From the NCBI RefSeq assembly GCF_040530035.1, contig NZ_JBEWCD010000001.1, positions 1,736,001 to 1,800,000 on the forward strand: DNA of 64,000 nucleotides. The letters run 5' to 3'. The notes under the pieces are model-generated. The model was not told the origin of the DNA, made no database searches, and saw only the letters and a program-made list of their open reading frames with translations. Numbering within the stretch: position 1 is the first letter of the stretch; each line of letters opens with the position of its first letter. Source of the DNA: Roseibium sp. HPY-6. GTDB taxonomy: Bacteria > Pseudomonadota > Alphaproteobacteria > Rhizobiales > Stappiaceae. Both the position numbers and the translations under genes were made by a program. Below, in pieces: positions 17,698-27,162 of the stretch.

Positions 17698-19223
17698 CCG
17701 CTTACAACGGCGCGGAAATTCGCAAACTTGGCCCAGGCGAAGTCATTCCCGCCTGCCTCGTTCATCCGTGTAGCGAAATAGACGTTCTGCCACGCGCCAA
17801 CCTGTTCGCTTGCAAACGCGCTAAGGTGCGCACTCTCGCCAAAGGAGACAGTCTGCCATCCGGAGTAAGCTTCTCCGACGGTTTGTTGACGCTCTTCCCG
17901 GAACAGCGCCTTTGCTGCCTCGAGACTGCCAGCGACCGCGATCGCGAAGTCAATGTCTGCTGCACGGCTGTTGTCTATATAAGCCTTCGCAGACATTCTG
18001 ATGATCTGTGGCGGGCAGGCAGCCGGCAACTCGCCGATCGTGATCCCTTCCGCAGGTGGGTGACACCCGATTGCACGCTCGGCTGGCAAGGGCATGATCG
18101 CCTCGAAGTCGAAAGTGACTTCGTCGGAATTCGCCAGGCTTGCGTGTTCCAGCACACCCGGAGTTATCGGCATGTCCCGGAAGCCTTCGCTCTGGCTTGT
18201 CTGCTGGGACTGCGCGGCGATGTAATTTGCCGAAGGCGGCATCGATACGCCCGGGATACCACCCCAGACCTGCACAGCGAGACTGTTTTTCAGCACCGGC
18301 ATACCGTTGGCGGCATCGCGCACCTGAAACATTTCGATCGGCTGCAGACTGCCGAGCGAAAGCAGGGGCGTGTCCTCTTCGGCATCTTCCAGCTGCAGAC
18401 GGAATTCAAGCGTCCGGTTCAATCCGGCTGTCGACTTCGATAAGCCAAACGTGTTCCAGCCGGTCGTCAGGTCGCCGCTGGAAATCTGCCATGTGTCGAC
18501 GATCCGCAAGTCCTCGAGCGTCACGAGCTGCGCACGCATTTTGAGGTCCTGCCGGATGGCCAGCTGATCCACGTGAATGGCTACGCCGCTCACGCCAGAG
18601 CTTGGAACCGGCAGGATCTGACTGATGCCTTCCCGGGAAGAGCTTGCGAGTACATTCGCATTCGAGGGATTTTCGGACGGTTCGTTGCTGAACACCAGAT
18701 CCAGCGGCTGCAAACCGTTGCGGTTCAGGAAAGATTCGATTGCTGCAAAACGGTTCTGCAGATCGTCGTTCATGCTTCTCAGCGTTCTCAATTCCCGATT
18801 GGACAGAACAAGGCGACGTGCAGCCGACTTCACATGCTCCGCAACAAGCGCAACGATGGAGGAAACGGCTTCACTTTCCTGGCCTCTCGTCCAGACGACC
18901 ACTGACGGGAGCTGAACGACGCCATGACGCTGCAACCATTTGAACAACGCATCGGCTTCCCCAGACGCGCCGGGTTCGGCGAGAACAGCAAGCGCCATGA
19001 GGGGCGCTTCGATGACCTGGAAGACCGCGCCTTTTTCGTCAGAGAACAGCGCTTGCCCGTCCGAGATGCCCTGAAACCAGACTGTTTGCACCGCACCCAA
19101 CAAGGCGGTTGGTAGCTCCTGTCGGGCGACCCCGACGACAATCAGGGTCAGGTCTTTCAGCAGCCTCTCCTCTATCGCCGGTTTTTCGACTGGAAACGCC
19201 TCTTGCGTGGCCACAACTGTCAT
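17694..19223 (-). CDS. EPS-operon protein of unknown function
   Basis: I do not recognise this 509-residue protein. It is the first gene of the left EPS operon and overlaps the double glycosyltransferase by four bases. Residues 20-130 look like an alpha/beta domain (LIVVGVARQELPTALLG, VVVWTRGQ), then comes a short helical stretch with coiled-coil character (LSNRELRTLRSMNDDLQNRFAAIESFL split at about residues 140-170), and from about 210 to the end a beta-rich region that may hold two sandwich-like domains (residues about 205-290 and 360-505). There is no signal peptide and no transmembrane helix. Position suggests a role in polysaccharide assembly, perhaps scaffolding transferases or binding carbohydrate; this is inference. 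Confidence 0.7.
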   Translation of the reverse strand: MTVVATQEAFPVEKPAIEERLLKDLTLIVVGVARQELPTALLGAVQTVWFQGISDGQALFSDEKGAVFQVIEAPLMALAVLAEPGASGEADALFKWLQRHGVVQLPSVVVWTRGQESEAVSSIVALVAEHVKSAARRLVLSNRELRTLRSMNDDLQNRFAAIESFLNRNGLQPLDLVFSNEPSENPSNANVLASSSREGISQILPVPSSGVSGVAIHVDQLAIRQDLKMRAQLVTLEDLRIVDTWQISSGDLTTGWNTFGLSKSTAGLNRTLEFRLQLEDAEEDTPLLSLGSLQPIEMFQVRDAANGMPVLKNSLAVQVWGGIPGVSMPPSANYIAAQSQQTSQSEGFRDMPITPGVLEHASLANSDEVTFDFEAIMPLPAERAIGCHPPAEGITIGELPAACPPQIIRMSAKAYIDNSRAADIDFAIAVAGSLEAAKALFREERQQTVGEAYSGWQTVSFGESAHLSAFASEQVGAWQNVYFATRMNEAGGNDFAWAKFANFRAVVSG

Positions 19224-19456
19224 AAGAGCCCCCGAAATCTGCGATGCATTGGCTCTTTCTTGGGAAATGCCGCCGCATGATGACCAAGTACACGATAAAA
19301 AAATCGCGTGAATTTGTGACCATAATGCGACGCAACAGAGTAAAATTCAAGTTTTTTTATGTATTTAGTGCCTTTTAAAAAATTTTTAAACGTATGTTTG
19401 ATGAAATCATTTTAGTATTACTTATATTTTAGCAGCAATTTCAAAATAAATTGTGT

Positions 19457-20647
19457 TTACACAGCTGCCACCATCTTACTTTCATTTGGAAGAAACTCAT
19501 TTCCCAACATCCGATTTGGGATTTTGTTCTCCTCAAGAAACTGTTGCATTGCAGCATAAATATGCCGGTACGCCCCATTGAACGGGTCGAAACATGACGG
19601 GTCCCAGAAGTCACTCAGTCGGAAGACCTTTCCGGAAAACACATCGAAACTGGGTATCTTGAACGTTTCGGCAAATTCGCGCGTCCGGCTGTCATAGGTG
19701 AAGTAGATAGAAGGAACTCCATTGGCCAACGCCATGAGATTTCCGTGCAACCGGTACCCGAGAACAAGATCGCACGCGCTGACCGCAGCGTCGTAGTCGG
19801 CGACGACGTCGGAATAAAAAAGACGGGACCGATAGAGCCGCTCAACGTCCTCGTCAAGGTACCACTCGCCCACCCACGCATTCTTCCTCAGGGCGTCAAT
19901 GGCCTCTTCTTTCTGCTCGGCCGTACCGAGAACAAGTTTCTTTTCCTCCACCTCGCCTTGCGCGAACAACGTGGTGTCAAACCGGCTTGCGAATGACTTT
20001 ACCAAGTCTCGATGGAACGTCAGATACTGTTTGATGTCCTGGGCATAGGCAGGAGACACTTCCCGCCGGATCGTCAAGCCAACCTTGCGCAGGTCGTCGA
20101 CTTTCGGAAGCGAGATCTTAAGGTCGGGCTTGTTCTTCCGAAAGGCGGTCGGGCATCCGATGATCCTGGTGTTTCTTATGCCCAGATCACAAAGAACCTG
20201 CGCCGTATATGCACCTCTGACACCAATGCTCTGTGTTGACTCGCTGATAATCCTCAAGACGTTTTTGGTGGATTCCGACAGCTCGATCTTGCCCTTTACA
20301 GGCGCTTGCGCACCTATGCCAAACGCCAAAACCGGCAACCCAAGTCTTTCAAGAACCTGTTCAGCGCACTCCCAGTTCATATCGCTGTGAATATAGTTTG
20401 AGCCGCGCAGGACAACGTAGTCGAATTCCGAGCGCAGGCGATCGACATCCTCCGCAACGAATTGATTGATCGTCAGCGTACGCAGTTTTGTGAACCTGAG
20501 CAGTTTCAGCGTTGAATCAAATACAAATGCGTCGCCGATATTGTGGTAATGATTGATGCTTCTTTGAACGTCCTGATACTTGTACCAGCGTACACTGTCG
20601 TGATCATAAACTTCACCGGACGGGATCATCACCAAAACGCGTGCCAT
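19457..20647 (-). CDS. polysaccharide pyruvyl transferase family protein (copy 2)
   Basis: A 396-residue family member, last gene of the right EPS operon and the positional match of wgeH (expE8) in S. meliloti as I recall that order. Visible blocks: INHYHNIGDAFVFDSTLKLL, VVLRGSNYIHSD, LAFGIGAQAP, IGVRGAYTAQVLCDLGIRN, RIIGCPTAF and LVLGYRLHGNLMALANGVP followed by YFTYDSRTREF. It lacks the C-terminal coiled coil of copy 1. An AAAGGAAAA site precedes the ATG at 20647, 21 bases after the upstream stop. It should transfer pyruvate from phosphoenolpyruvate to a sugar in the repeat unit. Confidence 0.88.
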   Translation of the reverse strand: MARVLVMIPSGEVYDHDSVRWYKYQDVQRSINHYHNIGDAFVFDSTLKLLRFTKLRTLTINQFVAEDVDRLRSEFDYVVLRGSNYIHSDMNWECAEQVLERLGLPVLAFGIGAQAPVKGKIELSESTKNVLRIISESTQSIGVRGAYTAQVLCDLGIRNTRIIGCPTAFRKNKPDLKISLPKVDDLRKVGLTIRREVSPAYAQDIKQYLTFHRDLVKSFASRFDTTLFAQGEVEEKKLVLGTAEQKEEAIDALRKNAWVGEWYLDEDVERLYRSRLFYSDVVADYDAAVSACDLVLGYRLHGNLMALANGVPSIYFTYDSRTREFAETFKIPSFDVFSGKVFRLSDFWDPSCFDPFNGAYRHIYAAMQQFLEENKIPNRMLGNEFLPNESKMVAAV

Positions 20648-20668
20648 GCATTTTCCTTTTGTGAAACG

Positions 20669-22018
20669 TTATGCGCTCTCTTGATAATCATCTGGCAACG
20701 CGGATGCTTTGGCATACCGTGTTCCGATGATGGAGCGATAAAAATTAAGGTGCCTTTGTGCGCAGTCTTTGTGATCCAATGGCGCTTCGATGTTTGAGCG
20801 CAGCGTGTTCCACAAATTCCTGTTTTCCAGCGCTTCCGTCATCCGATCCGCCAGATCTTCGGGACTGGATGCCAGGAAGTGCAGTCCGTCGACACCGTCG
20901 CGCACCTTTTCTGCCATACCGCCAATACCGCTGCAGATCAGCGGCCGTCCGTGAAAAAAGGCTTCCTGAATGATGACGGGTGAGTTTTCCCACCAAACGG
21001 AGGGCATGAGGACCCAGTCGACCTGGCGCATGAGGGACGGCATATCCTTGTTCTGGTATGCGCCTGCGAACCGGACACGATCTCCCGTCCTTTCAATTAG
21101 GTCCGCAATCTTGTGACGGAAGGCTTCCGGCTGGCGTTCGAGATTGCCGCCAAAAATCGTGACTGAGGTATCGTCGCCCCAGACAGTTTCCGGTATGCGC
21201 TGTACGGCATCCAGCAGAACGTCAACGCCCTTGTAGGGTGTCATTTGCCCGAAGAAGGCAAAACGCGAACGCCGCTCGTCGCTGGATTTAAGTCGCCTTG
21301 GCGCGGCTTTTTCCGAGACGTTCAGGCCGTTTTCGATCACCGAAATCTTGCCGCCGGGAAGACCCCACTGTTCATACCGTTCCGCAAGAAAACGGCTTGG
21401 CGTGACGAACGCATCAGCCAGGTTCAGCATCGACTGCACAAACTGCTTCCGGCGCAAAAACGTTCCTGGCGAAATTTCGGGAAAGCAGCCGTGGCAGGCA
21501 ATCGGCGAAGCAGACCGGCAAAGCGCATTCGTTCCGGTTTTGACCATTTGACCGTGATGATGACAAATGGAAAGAAACTCGTGCAGCGTGACGACGATGA
21601 CTGCATTGGGAAGCGCCTCCCGCACAACATGCAGTGCCTCCAGCCCCATTCCGATGAAATGATGGAAATGGACAACGTCCGGATTGAGGGAGCGCGCGAA
21701 ACGGCGCAGGTCCGATTGCAGATCTGCCGTGTTGCGGTTTGATATCAGAAAGGGATCGTATTCATCGGCGTGAAACAGCAGTTCATCTTCCGCATCGGCG
21801 ACACCCATGAGCGCCGACCTGCCGTGCCGCGGGTAAGTATCTCCAACCCGCGCAACGAAGAAGGATTGTGATCCCGACACCGTTTTCAAACCGGCATGCA
21901 AATTGTAGGAGGCAACCTCAGCACCGCCAAGAGACAGTTCCGGATGGCCGTGTGAGATTACGAGCACCCGCAAGGTTTGGGTTGATGAACGCTCCTGTTC
22001 AGACGCGGCAGTGTTCAT
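20669..22018 (-). CDS. glycosyltransferase family 4 protein
   Basis: A 449-residue GT-B retaining transferase. N-terminal nucleotide-fold: VLVISHGHPELSLGGAEVASYNL; middle: DVVHFHHFIGMGLEAL and VTLHEFLSICHHHG; C-terminal: FFGQMTPYKGVDVLLDAV and LMPSVWWENSPVIIQEAFFHGRPLICSGIGGMAEKVRDGVDGL. A CRSASPIACHGCF cysteine cluster resembles the short Cys-rich insert found in some polysaccharide GT4 enzymes. The ATG at 22018 follows GAGGGAGGGAG and overlaps the upstream stop by four bases; an earlier in-frame start is inside the upstream gene. It is a close relative of the GT4 at 25058-26314 and fills the position of wgeG (expE7). Confidence 0.92.
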   Translation of the reverse strand: MNTAASEQERSSTQTLRVLVISHGHPELSLGGAEVASYNLHAGLKTVSGSQSFFVARVGDTYPRHGRSALMGVADAEDELLFHADEYDPFLISNRNTADLQSDLRRFARSLNPDVVHFHHFIGMGLEALHVVREALPNAVIVVTLHEFLSICHHHGQMVKTGTNALCRSASPIACHGCFPEISPGTFLRRKQFVQSMLNLADAFVTPSRFLAERYEQWGLPGGKISVIENGLNVSEKAAPRRLKSSDERRSRFAFFGQMTPYKGVDVLLDAVQRIPETVWGDDTSVTIFGGNLERQPEAFRHKIADLIERTGDRVRFAGAYQNKDMPSLMRQVDWVLMPSVWWENSPVIIQEAFFHGRPLICSGIGGMAEKVRDGVDGLHFLASSPEDLADRMTEALENRNLWNTLRSNIEAPLDHKDCAQRHLNFYRSIIGTRYAKASALPDDYQESA

Positions 22019-24279
22019 GGCGCTCCCTCCCTCAAATCTGCGAGTGCGGGTTGCCATAGACGCATAAACTGCTTCTTGTCATGCTGGTTGACCAGCTTGT
22101 GCCAAAGCCTTTCGCTGCCGTGACCGTCTTCGGGAAGAACCATTTCCACCTGAGGAACCCAATAGGACTTGAGGCCCGCGGCACGCAGTTTCAGCGTGGC
22201 GTCCATGCCCTTCTCGTCAGTACCGAGATAGTGACGGGCAAATCCACCGGCTGCGGGCAATGCGTCTTTTGGCAGCACGCAACAGTCGAATGTCGCGGCA
22301 ACGACTTCACAGCTTTCCGCGCCCATCAGGGTCCTGCGCGGGTATCCGACATAGTGCTGTTTGACGGTGAGGTTGCCGGTGTCCTTGTCGATCCAGGTGC
22401 CCGCCCATCGGATGGTGTCATCCTCGTAGAGAATGGTCGGTGTCACCAGACAGCTGCTGTCCCCGCTTTCGAATTTCGACACAAGCGGTTCAAGCCATCC
22501 GGGTGAAAGCGGTACCACGCTCGAACTCAGGCAGACTACCGTTTCCGAAGGCGCTGCTTCCAGACCGATCTGGAGGGCATCCAGCTTGTCCTCTACATCA
22601 GCACCGGCAACGGCCCTGACAGGCATGCCGTAAAACGCTGCCAGACGTTTGATCTCCTGAAGCTGCTCGGCAAGAACAGATGCGCGCGCCGCCAGCACCA
22701 CGGCCGTCCCGCGCAGAAAGGGATCGAGTGCAAGAACGGGCAAAAGCGTCCTGACTTTCTCAATCGATTCATCAAGACCAACAACGACTGTTCGTGTTGC
22801 CGTTTCGGGAACGGTTCCGATATCGAATGTGTCTTCGATGGTTGGGCGCGCAGCTTCCACACTGCTCAAAAGAGGCAGGAACTGGCGGTCTATCAGATCG
22901 GTTTCGGACGCGATGGCTGGATCAAGGCCGGCCACAAGGCGGCGCAGCGCCGACCGGAGGTTGGTGCGCCCCAGTGCAAGCGGCGCGTAGGCCGAACGTC
23001 CGTCTTTCAAAACAATCTCGAGATAGGGCGCCTCGCCCGGACTGGCGACCATCCCGGGCACGAAGACGAGAAATCCGTGTAGGTGTGTCCCCGAAGCACC
23101 TTCCAGGAAGGGGGAAAGGTCTTCAAAAGCCTTGGAAACATCGGGCCGTTTTTGAGGCGTCCACGCGTTGTCCAACCGGGAAGAAGCATTCCCTGAACGC
23201 AAATAGACGGCCTCGACAAGGTCCTCAGGGTTCAACAGCCAGCCCGAAAGGACAATTCCGTCCGGGCCGGCTGCTGCACTAAAATCCAGGCCGACGCGAA
23301 CAGGTACATCGAGCTCGCTCACCGTCTCGCGCCCATCGAATCGGTGGGCCAGTGCCTCGAGCCTGGCCCGGGCTCCGCCTGCAGCGTTCAGCCTTGGAAG
23401 AAGCGCACGAACGTGGCCAGGAAGCGCTCGCGCGCCCAGAACCGTTCCTCTTTCATGAACGTCGACCCTGTTCCAACCACTGCGGCCCCGGAAAAAAAGA
23501 CTTCGAACCGGGGCCGATGGAAACCCGTCCTTCAGATCCAATATCCCGGCGAATCCGGAAGCCTTGCCGCCCGTGTCTTTCCGCTCAAAGAGACAACAGG
23601 AAAGGTCCGCGACTTTTAACGAGCCATCAAACAGGAAGACGCGGTTGCTGCCCGCAGGCAGGTCTTTCGACCAGCCCTGCGCATAGAAGTCACCCTCATC
23701 AAAACGGCCCAGCATCTCGATAAATCCGTCCCGGCGGGCGACCTGTCCAAGGAGTTTTGCCGCGACCTGCTGGTTCTTGACGTCGGCGTTCCCGGAAAAA
23801 AGCGTATCGATCAACAGATCGATGACGCTGGCCTCGGCCTGCGCCGCCGCCGTCGCGACCAGTCCGAGGAACTCCTCGAAGGGGACTGGTCCGTACTTCA
23901 CCGAATACTGATGCGAATGCCCTTTGCTTCGGATTGTAACGCGTTCAAGTTTCGGCACCGCGATCGATTGCAGGAAGAGAATGGCAACAAAGGGGACCTG
24001 TCCGGATGCGCCCTTGGTTTTTCCCGGAAGGGACAGCACCGTGCATGGAACCGTGTCTTTCGCGTTGTCATTGAGGATCGCCTGCAGATGCGGTGTAAAA
24101 CTGTCGCCAATACCTGCGATCAGGATCGTGTCCCGATCAATGGCTGCACACGCAACGCTGCGCCCGTCGAGAGGCAGTACCGGTTGTGGTTGGCCGGCTG
24201 CACCAGACGAAGGTTTTTTGCGCTCCAGTCCTTTGTCCGGAAGCTTCTGCGCGCCTTCAAGAGTGACAACCGGTTCCAT
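22015..24279 (-). CDS. large EPS-operon protein with C-terminal GT2-like domain
   Basis: A 754-residue protein. Residues about 500-750 resemble a GT2-type transferase: VVCLSSSVVPLSPGWLEPLVSKF, then PTILYEDDTIRWAGTWI and GGFARHYLGTDEKGMDATLKLRAAG near the end, equivalent to the SDVVPLESGWLEQL, LLYADNAIQHAGLKF and ADLCLKL-type blocks of the protein at 27159-29369. A clear DxD motif is missing (SSS instead of NSD), so activity is uncertain. The first 480 residues are not recognised; part of them (VGLDFSAAAGPDGIVLSGWLLNPEDL) resembles the region of the sister protein around its GGWMRDPG block. It overlaps the next gene by ATGA. Positional match of wgeF (expE6). Confidence 0.72.
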   Translation of the reverse strand: MEPVVTLEGAQKLPDKGLERKKPSSGAAGQPQPVLPLDGRSVACAAIDRDTILIAGIGDSFTPHLQAILNDNAKDTVPCTVLSLPGKTKGASGQVPFVAILFLQSIAVPKLERVTIRSKGHSHQYSVKYGPVPFEEFLGLVATAAAQAEASVIDLLIDTLFSGNADVKNQQVAAKLLGQVARRDGFIEMLGRFDEGDFYAQGWSKDLPAGSNRVFLFDGSLKVADLSCCLFERKDTGGKASGFAGILDLKDGFPSAPVRSLFFRGRSGWNRVDVHERGTVLGARALPGHVRALLPRLNAAGGARARLEALAHRFDGRETVSELDVPVRVGLDFSAAAGPDGIVLSGWLLNPEDLVEAVYLRSGNASSRLDNAWTPQKRPDVSKAFEDLSPFLEGASGTHLHGFLVFVPGMVASPGEAPYLEIVLKDGRSAYAPLALGRTNLRSALRRLVAGLDPAIASETDLIDRQFLPLLSSVEAARPTIEDTFDIGTVPETATRTVVVGLDESIEKVRTLLPVLALDPFLRGTAVVLAARASVLAEQLQEIKRLAAFYGMPVRAVAGADVEDKLDALQIGLEAAPSETVVCLSSSVVPLSPGWLEPLVSKFESGDSSCLVTPTILYEDDTIRWAGTWIDKDTGNLTVKQHYVGYPRRTLMGAESCEVVAATFDCCVLPKDALPAAGGFARHYLGTDEKGMDATLKLRAAGLKSYWVPQVEMVLPEDGHGSERLWHKLVNQHDKKQFMRLWQPALADLREGAP

Positions 24280-24282
24280 CGT

Positions 24283-25047
24283 CTAGCTCCACAAGCCACC
24301 GGCAGCGGCAAAGACCATCCCACCGACGAAGCCGAGCAGAATCGCGAGCAACAGCAAATGAACCTTGAGATTGTTCTTGTGCCGGTCGCCCAACGCGATC
24401 AGTCGCTCATCAAAGCTCTTCAGCGTCGTGTCGAAGCGCAAAAGAAAAACTTCAAGCTCTTTGACACGCTGCGAAAGGTCGCTCTGACCGTTCTTCAGGA
24501 TCCCCAGAGCCTCGCCAAGTTCGCCTTCGGTTGATGCGAGTTCATCGATACGCCCGGTCGTCTTTTTCAGAAGTTCGGTAGCATCCCTTTGCCCGAGCGC
24601 GCTCTGCCCTTGAACGGCTATGACCCGGTCCAGTTTTTTCATCACGATGGAAAGCGGCAACGCGATTGCAGCTTCAGCCGCACGTTCTTCCGCACTGGGA
24701 CGCGGCAGCTTGAGCTGCACGCCGTCCTTCGGGGATTCCGCCACAACCGACAGGCCTTCCGGCGCCGAAGCAGCAGCCTGCGGGAGTTGGAGATCGAACG
24801 CATAACCACCGTCGCCGATGCCATTTCGTTGAAGATCAATTCGCTTCGTATCGGCGAGTTTGCTCATGAGGCGTTCACTGTCGTGAAAGACATGAATGGT
24901 CATACGGTCGTCCGGATTGGCCGCGTCCCATGCCCAGCCAAGCAGCCGTCCGTTTTCGAACGCATCCACGCGTCCCTGGATCTTGGGTGCCTCACCCTTT
25001 TCCACTTCGGGACTTTCAGCTCTGTTTTCTAGCTTTGCTGCGGTCAT
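24283..25047 (-). CDS. membrane-anchored coiled-coil protein with N-terminal GWAWD-type domain
   Basis: A 254-residue protein of three parts. Residues 20-100 form a small beta domain (IQGRVDAFENGRLLGWAWDAANPDD, ending GIGDGGYAFDLQLP when read on) of a type found attached to glycosyl- and sulfotransferases in rhizobia. Residues 130-220 are predicted coiled coil (VKELEVFLLRFDTTLKSFDERL). Residues about 228-250 are one transmembrane helix (LLLLAILLGFVGGMVFAAAGG) at the very C-terminus. The topology puts the bulk in the cytoplasm, anchored from behind. Three bases separate it from the next gene. Positional match of wgeE (expE5); it may tether transferases to the membrane, which is inference. Confidence 0.75.
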   Translation of the reverse strand: MTAAKLENRAESPEVEKGEAPKIQGRVDAFENGRLLGWAWDAANPDDRMTIHVFHDSERLMSKLADTKRIDLQRNGIGDGGYAFDLQLPQAAASAPEGLSVVAESPKDGVQLKLPRPSAEERAAEAAIALPLSIVMKKLDRVIAVQGQSALGQRDATELLKKTTGRIDELASTEGELGEALGILKNGQSDLSQRVKELEVFLLRFDTTLKSFDERLIALGDRHKNNLKVHLLLLAILLGFVGGMVFAAAGGLWS

Positions 25048-25057
25048 GATGGTCTCG

Positions 25058-26314
25058 TTAGGCTGCGGGGTCGCTTACGGCCTGGGCCTTCCCGGCGAAC
25101 AATTGAAGGTACTGATCCGCCACCTGTGCAACGGTCGGTGGTTTTTGGATGTTGCCAGACAGCTTCCGGTACAGAGTTGCGTCATCCGCAGCGTTTCTCA
25201 TGACTGCGGCAAGGCTCGCAGGGTCATTTCTGCGAACATGCAATCCGTCGACACCGTCCTTGACGGCTTCGGCCATTCCGCCAACACCGGAAGTGATCAC
25301 GGGCCGCGCATGCTGTTGCGCCTCGGCGATTACGAGCGGCGCGTTTTCCCACCAGACCGACGGGACGACAACCCAGTCGACCGCGCTCATAAGGTCCGGC
25401 ACATCTTCGGGCTTGTAAGGTCCATGGCGAATGACATGCGGCGCGGTCGCCTCAAACAGCTTTTCAATCTGCTCGACAAATTCCGGGCTTTGGAACGGAG
25501 CACCGCCATGTACACGCAACTCGAAGTCGACTTCCCTTTCGACAAGTAGTTCAGCGGCGCGCAGCACAACGTCGATACCTTTCCAGGGGGTCAGATTGCC
25601 GAAGAAGCCGAACACACGTTTGGGATCATCGTCTCCCCCCCGGGCCGGCGCTTGTACAACCTCAGGCCGCCCATTGCGAATGATCGAAATCTTGTCGGCA
25701 GGAAGGCCCCAACGAATGTAAACGTCTCGAAGGAAACTGCTGGGAGCGACAAACTGATCAACTGCTTCAAGATGCGTCTTGATAAAGCGCTCGCGAAGAC
25801 GCATGTCGTTCGGCTTTGCCGCCTCGATGCAGTTGCACAACCCGCCAGGACCCATTGCCGCGCACGGCTCATCAGCACTCTTCATCAGAACACCGTCATT
25901 GGCGCAGATCGCGTAATAGTCGTGAAGCGTCATGACGATGCGGACGTCCGGCAGGACCCGGCGGATCAACACGGGCAATTCGACACCGAACAGGATCAGG
26001 TGGTGGATATGCACGACATCCGGACGAAAGCTCTCAAGCAGCGCAGTCATGTCCGGCACGAAAGCGCGAAGATCGATCTGGCTCATGTTGAAACGGTCAA
26101 AATGACCGGCCCACATCAGAAGTTCGTCACCGCTGTCACTTATCGCCTGGAAGCTTGTGCCTGGATGCGGCTCGCGATGCAGATGATTTGTTGCCCCAAC
26201 AAAGAGCGCCTGATGTCCCGCGTCCCGATACGCCTTGGAGAGTTCCAGTGCGACGGTTTCTGTGCCTCCCGGGTGCAGGTCGGGATGGTTGTGCGCGACG
26301 ACCAGAACCTTCAT
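25058..26314 (-). CDS. glycosyltransferase family 4 protein
   Basis: A 418-residue GT-B transferase with KVLVVAHNHPDLHPGGTETVALEL at the start, DVVHIHHLILFGVELP and MTLHDYYAICANDG in the middle, and FFGNLTPWKGIDVVLRA and VPSVWWENAPLVIAEAQQHARP in the C-terminal lobe. A PCAAMGPGGLCNCIE cysteine cluster sits near residue 175. The ATG at 26314 overlaps the methyltransferase stop by four bases (ATGA); the upstream in-frame start would lie inside that gene. It resembles the GT4 at 20669-22018 and occupies the place of wgeD (expE4). Confidence 0.92.
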   Translation of the reverse strand: MKVLVVAHNHPDLHPGGTETVALELSKAYRDAGHQALFVGATNHLHREPHPGTSFQAISDSGDELLMWAGHFDRFNMSQIDLRAFVPDMTALLESFRPDVVHIHHLILFGVELPVLIRRVLPDVRIVMTLHDYYAICANDGVLMKSADEPCAAMGPGGLCNCIEAAKPNDMRLRERFIKTHLEAVDQFVAPSSFLRDVYIRWGLPADKISIIRNGRPEVVQAPARGGDDDPKRVFGFFGNLTPWKGIDVVLRAAELLVEREVDFELRVHGGAPFQSPEFVEQIEKLFEATAPHVIRHGPYKPEDVPDLMSAVDWVVVPSVWWENAPLVIAEAQQHARPVITSGVGGMAEAVKDGVDGLHVRRNDPASLAAVMRNAADDATLYRKLSGNIQKPPTVAQVADQYLQLFAGKAQAVSDPAA

Positions 26315-27162
26315 GCGGCGCGACCCCGCTCTGATTTCACCACAACGAAGAAATCCTGATAATGCTTGCTGCCCGTCTGGCCACGCCAGTGTCCGAGTTT
26401 CTTCAGGGCAATGTCGAACCCGGCGGCCTGCAGACACGTGTCGAGAAAACCATCATCGAACGCGACCGCGGCAAGCGGAGCATTCGCGTCGGCGTACCAG
26501 GCCGGCCCGTCTCCCTGACGCTGAAACTGGATCCGCGGCGTAAGATCTTGCGCAGCGCGCTGGCTCTCCGGTTCCATGACAAAAGCTGACACGAACAGTC
26601 TGCCACCGGGTGCGAGAAGTCTTGCAATCTCCCGGAAATAGGGCTCGATCTCATTCGCCGGCAGATGAGTAACCACGGACGTCATGACGGCGTAGTCAAA
26701 GGACCCGTCTGCGAAAGGAAGTGCGATCTCCGTTCCTGACAAGTGTCCTTTGGGATTGTAAAGATCATTTGCGATATCAAGATGCATGAAACGAAAGTTT
26801 TCATAAACGGATCGAATGTTCCGCGTGCACCATTGAATTCCAGGAGACGCCGGGTCTATGCCGGTATAGGTCCCTTTCTCCGGATCGAGATACTGTGTGA
26901 GGGGCACGGCCATGCGGCCTATCCCGCAGCCGATATCCAGCACGCGCTCATGCTCTTGCAATCCTCCGAGCTCGATAAAGTGTCCGAGAAATTCGATTCC
27001 AATGGCGAGATAATCGCCGTCTCCGACGAAGTTTTCTTCCTGTGGCGGAATCGGCAGGAACCGATTGCGGCCAATGGCTTTTTGCAGCAGGGCAAGCCGC
27101 TCACCGCCAAGCGGGGCAGGTTTGAGCCGAACGACATCATCTATCACAACCGGAGAATTCAT
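26311..27162 (-). CDS. class I SAM-dependent methyltransferase
   Basis: A 283-residue cytoplasmic methyltransferase. Motif I reads RVLDIGCGIGRMA near residues 73-85, the acidic motif II is YTGIDPASPG, and motif IV is FDYAVMTSVVTHL. The gene overlaps both neighbours by four bases, so it belongs to the same translational unit as the GT2 upstream and the GT4 downstream. It probably methylates a sugar, a lipid carrier end or another transferase product; methylation of chain ends is a known way to set polysaccharide length, but nothing here proves that. Positional match of wgeC (expE3). Confidence 0.9.
   Translation of the reverse strand: MNSPVVIDDVVRLKPAPLGGERLALLQKAIGRNRFLPIPPQEENFVGDGDYLAIGIEFLGHFIELGGLQEHERVLDIGCGIGRMAVPLTQYLDPEKGTYTGIDPASPGIQWCTRNIRSVYENFRFMHLDIANDLYNPKGHLSGTEIALPFADGSFDYAVMTSVVTHLPANEIEPYFREIARLLAPGGRLFVSAFVMEPESQRAAQDLTPRIQFQRQGDGPAWYADANAPLAAVAFDDGFLDTCLQAAGFDIALKKLGHWRGQTGSKHYQDFFVVVKSERGRAA

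Noticed and set aside
17604..18443. A 279-residue open frame on the plus strand
   Set aside because: Antisense to two coupled EPS genes; no ribosome-binding site or domain.
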